From NCBI GenBank assembly GCA_016793415.1, contig JAEUMC010000346.1:1-14523 (forward strand): DNA of 14,523 nucleotides, written 5' to 3'. A model generated the notes under the pieces. That model had not been told where the DNA came from, did no database searches, and saw only the letters and a list, made by a program, of their open reading frames with translations. Positions 1 through 4,895 of the stretch are shown in pieces. Positions within the stretch are counted from its first letter, which is position 1. Every line of letters starts with the position of its first letter. Source of the stretch: Devosia sp. (lineage in GTDB: Bacteria > Pseudomonadota > Alphaproteobacteria > Rhizobiales > Devosiaceae). Made by a program: the position numbers and the translations under genes.

Positions 1-207
1 CTCCTTGACGAACTGAATCGACGAGACGTCGCGAACGACGCCGTTCTCCTGCAACCGAGGCTGCAGGCTTCCCGGTCCGGCCCAACGGACCCGGCATTTT
101 TCGACATTTCCGGCCGGGCTGTTCAGCCCGCCCGATCGGCAGGCGAGGCGCTTCCCCGTGCCTCGCCGCCTGTCGTCAGATCGCAACGTTATGACGGCTG
201 CAATCAT
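1..207 (-). CDS. Partial minus-strand ORF, possible fumarylacetoacetate-hydrolase-family N-terminus
   Basis: Reading leftwards from an in-frame ATG at 207, this frame stays open for 69 codons to the window edge, so the gene is cut. The last part reads RVRWAGPGSLQPRLQENGVV followed by RDVSSIQFVKE. This resembles the N-terminus of fumarylacetoacetate-hydrolase-family proteins (pattern: R-(F/W)-G..G...P.L....G.(I/V)RD(L/V)S). In those proteins the motif lies close to the initiator Met. Here there is no ATG, GTG or TTG in frame between it and TTG at 186, so the true start is unresolved. ATG 207 has no clear Shine-Dalgarno sequence, and two GC hairpins (115-167) lie in the putative N-terminal extension. 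The gene may therefore have an odd start, an N-terminal frameshift, or be a remnant. It follows the aminotransferase in the same direction, and a hydrolase would suit the catabolic context. The family call is tentative because so little of the gene is present. Confidence 0.35.
   Translation of the reverse strand, partial: MIAAVITLRSDDRRRGTGKRLACRSGGLNSPAGNVEKCRVRWAGPGSLQPRLQENGVVRDVSSIQFVKE
115..167. repeat. Two adjacent GC-rich inverted repeats
   Basis: CGGGCTG (115-121) and CAGCCCG (124-130) form a perfect 7-bp inverted repeat around TT. GGCGAGGC (142-149) and GCCTCGCC (160-167) form a perfect 8-bp repeat around 10 bases. On the minus strand both could fold as RNA hairpins just ahead of the FAH-like reading frame. 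No T-run follows, so they are not convincing intrinsic terminators. They could be leader structure or chance in GC-rich DNA. Confidence 0.35.
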
Positions 208-218
208 ATATCAATACG

Positions 219-238
219 ACTTTTCGCATATGAAAAGT
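219..238. promoter_or_regulatory. AT-rich palindrome downstream of the aminotransferase
   Basis: ACTTTTC (219-225) and GAAAAGT (232-238) form a perfect 7-bp inverted repeat with a 6-base centre, starting 7 bases after the aminotransferase stop. The stretch 185-238 is much more AT-rich than its surroundings, which suits a promoter or operator for the leftward gene. The half-sites recur in the palindrome at 2459-2499. The minus strand also carries TATGAT at 208-203, a 5/6 match to a -10 box, but no good -35 box at the right distance. Weak terminator activity is an alternative. Confidence 0.4.
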
Positions 239-244
239 TGGGGC

Positions 245-1534
245 CTAACGCAGAGTTTTCATAACGATTTCAGCGGTTTCGAGCGTCCGATCGATATCGG
301 CGTCGGTATGCGCGGCACTGATGTGGTTGCGCTTGATCGGCATGGGCAGCATGAAGATGCCGCGCTCGCACATGCCCTGGCGGAAGGCGAGGTCACGGGC
401 TGTATCGTTGACCAGCAGGTCCTCGTAGCGCTCGATCCTGCCGCTCATGAAGTAGGGGGTGAACACCGAGCCGAAGCCGGCCGACACCATCTCGATGCCG
501 AGCCGTCCGGCGATTTCCGCGAGCCCGGCGCGCATCCGATCGCCCAGTCGGAAGGTGCGCTCATAGATGGTCCCGTCTTCGAGCGCGGCGATAGTGGCGA
601 GCGCGGCGGCCGAGCCGACCGGATGGCCGTTATAGGTGCCGCCGACGAACACCTTGCCACCCGGCGCGGTGGAGAACTGCGTCATCAGCTCGCGTTTTCC
701 CGCGATGATGGCGCAGGGGTAGCCGTTGGCGATGGCCTTGGCGAAGGTGCTGATATCGGGCTTCACCCCGAGCACCGACTGGTAGCCGCCCAGCCCGTGC
801 CGGAAGCCGGTGATCACTTCGTCGAACACCAAGACGATGCCATGCTGGTCGCAGAGCCGGCGCAGGCCCTCGACGAAATCCTGCCGCGGCAGCACGCAGC
901 CGATATTGTGCGGGATGGCTTCCATGAAGATCGCGGCGATCTGGCCGGGGTGCTCGAGGATCGCCTGCTCGGTCGCGGCGAGATCGTTGAACGGCACGAT
1001 GATGGTGTTGTCGATGGCGTCGGCGAGCTGGCCGGCGCTGCCCGGATCTTTCTTGCCGATCTTGTCGGCAGGGCTCGCGATATTCATCAACAGGTAGTCG
1101 TGCCAGCCGTGGAAGGTGCCCTGGAACTTGATCAGCTTTTCGCGCCCGGTGACGCCGCGCGCCAGGCGCACCGCCATGTAGGTGGCTTCCGAACCGGAGG
1201 AAAAGGCGAGCGCCAGCTCGGCCGACGGCACATGCTGCACCACCTTTTCGGCCAGCATGATTTCCTGCTCGGTGATGCCGACGCCGACCATATCGGGGCC
1301 CGTCAGAGCCTTGGCGACGGCGGCGTTCACCGCGGGGTCGTTGTGGCCCAGGACGATCGGGCCGAAGGCGGCGTGGTAATCGAGATAGGTGTTGCCGTCG
1401 ACGTCGCGGATATAGGCGCCCTCGGCCCATTCCCAGGCATAGGGCTGGCTCAGCCGGCGGGTCGCGGAGTTGACGCCGCCGGGGATGACCTTGGTGGCGC
1501 GTTCGGTGATGCTCTTGGACTTTTCGATATGCAT
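245..1534 (-). CDS. Class III PLP-dependent aminotransferase (glutamate-1-semialdehyde 2,1-aminomutase-like)
   Basis: A 429-residue fold-type I PLP enzyme of about the usual length for this family. Visible motifs: the cofactor-phosphate loop FSSGSEAT (111-118), the substrate/PLP region FQGTFHGWHDY (138-148), the PLP-ring aspartate motif VFDEVITGFR (236-245, D238), the Schiff-base lysine K266 in STFAKAIANG, and GGTYNGHP (298-305). These are the signatures of glutamate-1-semialdehyde aminomutase and related omega-aminotransferases. The frame continues upstream to 1732, but that stretch overlaps the amidohydrolase. ATG 1534 gives the normal family N-terminus (KSKSITERATKVIPGGVNS) and lies 14 bases after the amidohydrolase stop, with AAGAG just upstream. 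Tight spacing beside a hydrolase and an IclR regulator argues for a catabolic aminotransferase rather than the housekeeping hemL of haem synthesis. The substrate is unknown. Confidence 0.9.
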   Translation of the reverse strand: MHIEKSKSITERATKVIPGGVNSATRRLSQPYAWEWAEGAYIRDVDGNTYLDYHAAFGPIVLGHNDPAVNAAVAKALTGPDMVGVGITEQEIMLAEKVVQHVPSAELALAFSSGSEATYMAVRLARGVTGREKLIKFQGTFHGWHDYLLMNIASPADKIGKKDPGSAGQLADAIDNTIIVPFNDLAATEQAILEHPGQIAAIFMEAIPHNIGCVLPRQDFVEGLRRLCDQHGIVLVFDEVITGFRHGLGGYQSVLGVKPDISTFAKAIANGYPCAIIAGKRELMTQFSTAPGGKVFVGGTYNGHPVGSAAALATIAALEDGTIYERTFRLGDRMRAGLAEIAGRLGIEMVSAGFGSVFTPYFMSGRIERYEDLLVNDTARDLAFRQGMCERGIFMLPMPIKRNHISAAHTDADIDRTLETAEIVMKTLR

Positions 1535-1548
1535 AGGAACCAAGTCTC

Positions 1549-2436
1549 TTAGGAAAGGCCGAGCAGCGTGAGGCTGTCGCGGTGGATGATCTGTTCGATC
1601 TTGTCGGCGGGAACGCGCGGCAGCGCCGTGCCCTCGACGATGGCATTGACGGTGCGGAGCGCAGTGAGCGTCTCGGCCGGAGTGGTGATCGGGTAGTCCG
1701 AGGCGAACAGCAGCTTGTCGAGCACGTTCCACTCGGTGGCTTTGATCATTCCCTCGTAGAAGGTGTAGGGTCGGTAGAGCAGGCCCGAGACGTCGGCATA
1801 GACGTTGGGGTGCTTGCGGATCACCACCGCGGTATCGACCGTCCAGGGGTGGCCCATATGGGCCATGATGATCTTGAGGTTGGGGTAGCGCATGGCGATC
1901 TCGTCGACCACCAGCGGGTGGGCGTACTTGATCGGCGCGGTGCGGACCGGCGAAGTGCCGATATGGAAGAGGATCGGCAACCCGTGCCGCTCGGCTTCGC
2001 GATAGATGGCGAGGGCCCGGCTCTCCAGGGGCTCGAACACCTGATAGTTGGCGCCCATCTTGATGCCCTTGAGGCCGAGATCCGTGCGTGAGCGTTCGAT
2101 CTCCTCGAGCGCCTTGGGGTCATGCGGGTGCACCGACATGAAGCCGATCAGCCGGTCGGGATGCGCCAGGGCGAAGGCGGAGGTGGCGTCGTTGACGCCC
2201 ACCGCCACGTCACCCGGCTCGTTGAAGCCGTTGACCCCACCGGTGCGCTCGCCCGGCGCCCAGGCGACGCCGAAGACGATCGACTTGTCGGCCGGTTTTT
2301 GCGCCTCGAGGAAATCGTTCCAGCTGTAGACGGAATCGACGGAGCGGTCGGGCCGCCAGGTGTGATGCAGGCGCCGGTGCTCCGGCGGTACGGCATGGCG
2401 GAATTGCGGGGTGTGCGAGTGGACGTCGATGATCAT
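1549..2436 (-). CDS. Amidohydrolase_2-family (TIM-barrel) metal-dependent hydrolase or decarboxylase
   Basis: A 295-residue protein, the usual size for amidohydrolase_2 (ACMSD-like) enzymes. The metal-site pattern is complete: HxH near the N-terminus (H6, H8 in IDVHSH), GLKGIKMG (121-128), a histidine in LFHIGT (H158), AHMGHP (192-197), and the catalytic aspartate in FASDYP (D247). The family contains hydrolases of carboxylic esters, lactones and amides and non-oxidative decarboxylases, so the reaction cannot be fixed. The start is ATG 2436, with AAAAGG about 10 bases upstream. Its stop is 14 bases before the aminotransferase ATG, so the two are very likely cotranscribed. The 87-base gap to the IclR gene contains a nested palindrome. 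A paired role, with the hydrolase acting on a substrate or product of the aminotransferase, is inferred from position only. Confidence 0.88.
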   Translation of the reverse strand: MIIDVHSHTPQFRHAVPPEHRRLHHTWRPDRSVDSVYSWNDFLEAQKPADKSIVFGVAWAPGERTGGVNGFNEPGDVAVGVNDATSAFALAHPDRLIGFMSVHPHDPKALEEIERSRTDLGLKGIKMGANYQVFEPLESRALAIYREAERHGLPILFHIGTSPVRTAPIKYAHPLVVDEIAMRYPNLKIIMAHMGHPWTVDTAVVIRKHPNVYADVSGLLYRPYTFYEGMIKATEWNVLDKLLFASDYPITTPAETLTALRTVNAIVEGTALPRVPADKIEQIIHRDSLTLLGLS

Positions 2437-2458
2437 GGGGTGGTTGCCTTTTGCGGAG

Positions 2459-2499
2459 CGCTTTCAGGAAAAGTTGCCGACTTTTCCGGTTCGAAAGCG
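2459..2499. promoter_or_regulatory. Nested palindrome upstream of the amidohydrolase operon, candidate operator
   Basis: The inner repeat is GGAAAAGT (2467-2474) and ACTTTTCC (2480-2487), a perfect 8-bp inverted repeat around five bases. The outer repeat is CGCTTTC (2459-2465) and GAAAGCG (2493-2499), a perfect 7-bp inverted repeat enclosing it. It lies 25 bases after the IclR stop and 22 bases before the amidohydrolase start. On the minus strand a TTGTCA (2505-2500, 5/6 to a -35 box) adjoins it, but no good -10 box follows at 16-18 bases. It fits an operator for the neighbouring IclR protein. It could also act as an RNA hairpin between the two genes, but no T-run supports an intrinsic terminator. 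Confidence 0.5.
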
Positions 2500-2523
2500 T
2501 GACAAATCAAAGGTCTGGGCATT

Positions 2524-3324
2524 TCACCGTTCCCTTGGAACGGCGAAATGCTCGGGGGCGCCTAGTTCTTTAGAGATCGCCTCGGCACAGGCCTCGACGG
2601 CCTGCGCCAGTTCACCGAGGCCATCCTGGGTGACACGGGTGGTGGGGCCGGAAATGCTGACGGCGGCGACGACGGCACCGGAATGGTCGCGGATCGGCGC
2701 GGCGACGCAGCGCAGCCCCTGCTCGATTTCCTCGTCGTCGATGGCGTAGCCGCGCTGCCGGATCTCGACGATCTGCTCGGCGAGGCGTTGCGGGTCGGTG
2801 ATGGTGTGCGGGGTATGCGGCTCGAAGCGCATGCGCGCCATCAGTTGCTGGCGCACCGGCTCATCCTGGAAGGCGAGCAGCGCCTTGCCGACACCGCTGC
2901 AATGTAAGGGATCGAGGAAGCCGACAAAGCTCGCCATGCGCATCGAGCGTGAGGCGTCGAGCTTGTCGATGCAGAGCGCATTGTCCTCGCTGAGGATCGA
3001 GAGGTGCACAGTCTCGCCGGTCGCCGCTACGAGGCTCTCGAGATGCGGGCGGGCGGAGCGGCGGAGATCCAGCTCACCCATGGCCCGCGCGCCGATCACC
3101 AGCGACAGCATGCCGAGCCGATAGGTCTGGCTCTGCTCATCACGATCGAGCAGCCGCCGCGCCGTCAGCGTCGCGAGGATGCGGAACACCGTGCTCTTGG
3201 GCAGCCCGGTTTCCGCAACGATCCCGTCCACCGTCAGCGCGCCGTTCTTCCCCGTCACGGCAGCGAGGATATCGACGGCCCGATCGACGGATCGAATGGC
3301 GTAACGATCGTCTGAAGAATTCAC
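2524..3324 (-). CDS. IclR-family transcriptional regulator
   Basis: A 266-residue protein with the two-domain IclR layout. The N-terminal winged HTH (about 10-70) includes the recognition region ETGLPKSTVFRILATL (38-53). The C-terminal effector-binding domain contains HCSGVGKALLAF (141-152) and the conserved DDEEIEQGLRCVAAPIRD (196-213). IclR proteins bind small acids or sugar derivatives and act on adjacent catabolic operons. The start codon is GTG at 3324 (MNSSDDRY); the partial duplicate at 4098 has ATG at the same place. A sigma70-like promoter at 3384-3356 would give a leader of about 25 bases, overlapped by a 9-bp palindrome that may serve autoregulation. It lies upstream of the amidohydrolase/aminotransferase operon, its likely target. 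The first 60 codons and the promoter are duplicated about 0.8 kb away. Confidence 0.93.
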   Translation of the reverse strand: MNSSDDRYAIRSVDRAVDILAAVTGKNGALTVDGIVAETGLPKSTVFRILATLTARRLLDRDEQSQTYRLGMLSLVIGARAMGELDLRRSARPHLESLVAATGETVHLSILSEDNALCIDKLDASRSMRMASFVGFLDPLHCSGVGKALLAFQDEPVRQQLMARMRFEPHTPHTITDPQRLAEQIVEIRQRGYAIDDEEIEQGLRCVAAPIRDHSGAVVAAVSISGPTTRVTQDGLGELAQAVEACAEAISKELGAPEHFAVPRER

Positions 3325-3349
3325 CAGATGAACTCACAGTTTGGATAAT
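3320..3349 (+). promoter_or_regulatory. Possible rightward promoter for the small plus-strand genes
   Basis: TTCACC (3320-3325, 4/6 to the -35 consensus) and GATAAT (3344-3349, 5/6 to -10) are separated by 18 bases. This would transcribe rightwards through the palindrome at 3369-3398 into the 45-codon ORF at 3410. It overlaps the IclR start region, making the two transcription units divergent. GATAAT is also present in the second repeat copy. The call is weak because short AT-rich matches arise by chance. Confidence 0.25.
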
Positions 3350-3355
3350 GAACTG

Positions 3356-3384
3356 AGTACAGCTGGAATCCGAAGCGACGTCAA
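3356..3384 (-). promoter_or_regulatory. Sigma70-like promoter of the IclR gene
   Basis: On the minus strand, TTGACG (3384-3379, 5/6 to TTGACA) and TGTACT (3361-3356, 4/6 to TATAAT) are separated by exactly 17 bases. The expected transcript start is about 25 bases before the GTG start codon. The -35 box lies in the spacer of the palindrome at 3369-3398, so a bound repressor would block it. In the second repeat copy the -10 box has degraded to AGTATT. Confidence 0.5.
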
Positions 3385-3398
3385 GCGGGCGCTTCGGA
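3369..3398. promoter_or_regulatory. 9-bp palindrome over the IclR promoter, candidate operator
   Basis: TCCGAAGCG (3369-3377) and CGCTTCGGA (3390-3398) are perfect inverted repeats with a 12-base spacer. Their centres are 21 bp apart, two helical turns, which suits two protomers binding one face of the DNA. The spacer holds the IclR -35 box. Its right arm overlaps the Shine-Dalgarno sequence of the plus-strand ORF at 3410, so as RNA it might also partly hide that site. It is fully conserved in the second repeat copy (4143-4172). Confidence 0.5.
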
Positions 3399-3402
3399 GA
3401 GG
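3396..3402 (+). promoter_or_regulatory. Strong ribosome binding site for the 45-codon ORF
   Basis: GGAGAGG lies 7 bases before ATG 3410, a near-ideal Shine-Dalgarno position, and it decides this start over the in-frame ATG at 3341. The site straddles the right boundary of repeat copy 1: GGAG belongs to the repeat and AGG to the flank. The second copy lacks it. Confidence 0.55.
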
Positions 3403-3409
3403 CGGCGCG

Positions 3410-3547
3410 ATGAGCGGAAAACGGCAAGCGGCGGGCGATTGCTTGAACTGCCGCTTCGAGCCGATGAACAATGTCATCAGTCAGGGTTCAGCCAAGGGCG
3501 CTGATGCTGTCCTTATCTGGCGTTGCCAGGCATGTGAGAGGAGCTGA
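3410..3547 (+). CDS. Putative small CxxC-CxxC protein (45 aa)
   Basis: A 45-codon ORF with two CxxC pairs, C11-L-N-C14 and C39-Q-A-C42, separated by 24 residues. That spacing fits a small zinc-ribbon or a redox/iron-binding knuckle. A strong Shine-Dalgarno sequence lies at 3396-3402. Its TGA (3545-3547) ends two bases before the ATG of the next gene, whose own ribosome site (AGGAG, 3539-3543) lies in the last codons, so the two genes look translationally coupled. No signal peptide is visible, so it is probably cytoplasmic. I do not recognise a named family. Against it: the ORF is short, and four cysteines could arise by chance. A longer form from ATG 3341 is possible but starts inside the repeat. 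Confidence 0.45.
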   Translation: MSGKRQAAGDCLNCRFEPMNNVISQGSAKGADAVLIWRCQACERS

Positions 3548-3549
3548 TC

Positions 3550-3891
3550 ATGACCAACCGGCGATCCGTGTTGCTTGTCGCCCTGCTTGTTTCCGGTCTT
3601 ACCGCAATCCCGCCCAGCAAGGCTGTCGATGTCACCGTCGAGTCCGGCGCCTGCGACAGCGCGCTCTCCAGGCAGCAGGTCGCCAATGCCGGCGTGACCC
3701 GCATTCGCGACATTCGCGGCACCAACATGCTGCGCCGCTACGTTGGCACGATGAACTGGCAGGGCCAGCGCATGGTGGTCGGCGCCGAGGTGCACATGTT
3801 CACCTGCGAGCTGACCAACCTAGTCGCCCCGGTCACCCGCGACACCCCGATCTTCGGCCGCTATGCGCGGACCGGAGGATTTGGAGGCTAG
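3550..3891 (+). CDS. Small secreted or periplasmic protein of unknown function
   Basis: A 113-residue ORF with a typical Sec signal peptide: basic MTNRR, then the hydrophobic core SVLLVALLVSGLTAIP, then a likely signal-peptidase I site after SKA (residue 25). The mature protein of about 88 residues has two cysteines (C35 and C86), which could form one disulphide in the periplasm. It is otherwise polar, with REDIRGTNM-like segments (TRIRDIRGTNMLRRYVGT) and a Gly-rich C-terminus. AGGAG lies 6 bases before ATG 3550. It follows the 45-codon ORF by 2 bases and lies wholly between the two 255-bp repeats. I recognise no family. The signal peptide and ribosome site make a real gene likely. Confidence 0.7.
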   Translation: MTNRRSVLLVALLVSGLTAIPPSKAVDVTVESGACDSALSRQQVANAGVTRIRDIRGTNMLRRYVGTMNWQGQRMVVGAEVHMFTCELTNLVAPVTRDTPIFGRYARTGGFGG

Positions 3892-3915
3892 TCAAGCTCC
3901 GGCAGGCGTCGAGGC

Positions 3916-4098
3916 CTAGCGCCCTGCCGCATCGAGCAGCCGCCGCGCCGTCAGCGTCGCGAGGATGCGAAACACCGTGCTCTTGGGCAGCCCGGTTTCC
4001 GCAACGATCCCGTCCACCGTCAGCGCGCCGTTCTTCCCTGCCACGGCGGCGAGGATATCGACGGATCGAATGGCGTAACGGTCGTCTGAAGAATTCAT
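3916..4098 (-). pseudogene. Truncated IclR duplicate (HTH remnant, 60 codons)
   Basis: ATG 4098 opens a 60-codon frame almost identical to the start of the IclR protein (residues 1-60) but missing RAVD (residues 15-18). The missing 12 bases lie between two copies of ATCGACGG in the intact gene, as expected for replication slippage. The match ends at LLD; four unrelated residues (AAGR) and a stop follow, so the effector domain is gone. The recognition helix region is intact. Unlike the parent gene it starts with ATG rather than GTG. The -10 box of its promoter is changed (AGTATT), so expression is doubtful. A dead fragment is most likely; a DNA-binding minipeptide is possible but unsupported. 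Confidence 0.85.
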
Positions 4099-4173
4099 CA
4101 GATGAACTCACAGTTTGGATAATGAACTGAATACTGCTGCAATCCGAAGCGACGTCAAGCGGGCGCTTCGGAG
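3931..4173. repeat. Direct repeat copy 2: partial duplicate of the IclR promoter/HTH segment
   Basis: Second copy of the 3145-3399 segment in the same orientation, offset by 786 bases at its left end. It carries 9 substitutions and the 12-bp deletion relative to copy 1. The 531 bases between the copies hold the two small plus-strand genes. No target-site duplication, terminal inverted repeat or transposase is visible, so segmental duplication or recombination is more likely than transposition. Confidence 0.95.
4143..4172. promoter_or_regulatory. Second copy of the IclR-promoter palindrome
   Basis: TCCGAAGCG (4143-4151) and CGCTTCGGA (4164-4172) are identical to the arms at 3369-3398, with the same 12-base spacer. 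It has stayed perfect although the flanking repeat has accumulated substitutions, including in the adjacent -10 box. If it is an operator it is a second binding site about 0.77 kb from the first, which would allow looping or titration. Confidence 0.4.
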
Positions 4174-4309
4174 CGCGTAGAACCAGAGCCCGAGCTACCG
4201 TGTGCTCAGGACTGGAGTGGGCCGACGAAACCGAGTGTGGAGTGTGGTCGATGGAGCCTTGCGGGTGGCAGCGCGGCACGCACTGATACGGCCATGGGAC
4301 GGAGGTGAA

Positions 4310-4780
4310 ATGGACACGGCTGCCAAGCACTACACAGTGCTGCTTTTCTTTATGACTGGTCGACAGCTGTTCCCGGTCAGCACTTGGGCCTTTGAACAAG
4401 CGCAAGGCTCACGCGCATCGGTGCTGAAGCGAAATGTTGGGTCGCTCGTCATGGAGCGTGATGGCGTCGTACGGCGGATCGATGCCATCGATAGAATCGG
4501 AATGATCAACACAAGATTTCCGCGAGTTTTGCTGGATCTCATGTTCGGTCTGAGGCGGATATCCGTCCAATTCTCAGATCCGATCCCGTATACTGTTGAT
4601 GAGTTGCGGGCGTTGGTTATCGAGTACCTGACATCGGATTACAGCCAACAGAATATGGATCTTGAGGATGCAGAAGACTTGGCGGCGACCGTCGCCAGGC
4701 TCCATTCGGCCGCTACGAACCGGGAGATTTTCGAGGCATGTGTCCTTCCGTCACCGGATGATGCACTCGATCTATTGTGA
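4310..4780 (+). CDS. Hypothetical protein (156 aa), orphan
   Basis: The frame opens at ATG 4202, but the start chosen is ATG 4310 (MDTAAKHYTVLLFFMTG). It has a strong Shine-Dalgarno sequence, GGAGG at 4301-4305, whereas 4202 has none. The protein has a short hydrophobic stretch near the N-terminus (YTVLLFF), a basic middle (VVRRIDAIDRIG, FGLRRISVQF) and an acidic C-terminal part (DLEDAEDLAATVARL, then DDALDLL). No transmembrane helix or known catalytic motif is apparent and I do not recognise a family. Third positions are visibly less GC-rich than in the catabolic genes around it, which may indicate recent acquisition. It lies downstream of the second IclR repeat copy and is convergent with the isomerase-like gene at 4896. 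Confidence 0.65.
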   Translation: MDTAAKHYTVLLFFMTGRQLFPVSTWAFEQAQGSRASVLKRNVGSLVMERDGVVRRIDAIDRIGMINTRFPRVLLDLMFGLRRISVQFSDPIPYTVDELRALVIEYLTSDYSQQNMDLEDAEDLAATVARLHSAATNREIFEACVLPSPDDALDLL

Positions 4781-4895
4781 TTTGGCGTGATACTCGCTGT
4801 TCCGGCCGCGATGTCGCCATCGCTTTGGGGACCGAAATGCGAGCCTCTTGCACGTCCGAAGTGTGCTCCAGCGCCGGCTTCAAAGGTGCGGCTGG

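Larger units (their letters stand above)
3145..3399. repeat. Direct repeat copy 1: IclR promoter and HTH-coding segment
   Basis: This 255-bp segment recurs in the same orientation at 3931-4173. Comparing by eye, I count 9 substitutions in 243 aligned bases plus one 12-bp deletion in the second copy. It spans about the first 60 codons of the IclR gene, the upstream promoter and the 9-bp palindrome. The intact IclR gene uses this copy. Confidence 0.95.

Noticed and set aside
158..1552. Long plus-strand ORF opposite the aminotransferase
   Set aside because: Mirror-frame product of GC-rich coding DNA; no domain logic, and the minus strand has all class III aminotransferase motifs.
1535..1732. 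N-terminal extension of the aminotransferase frame
   Set aside because: It lies inside the amidohydrolase gene, has no family similarity and is Arg/His-rich; ATG 1534 gives the normal N-terminus.
3145..4173. Insertion sequence or CRISPR-like array explaining the repeat
   Set aside because: Only two long copies containing coding sequence; no transposase, terminal inverted repeats, target duplication or regular spacers.
4202..4309. Earlier start for the 156-aa orphan ORF
   Set aside because: No Shine-Dalgarno sequence at ATG 4202, whereas ATG 4310 has GGAGG 4 bases upstream.
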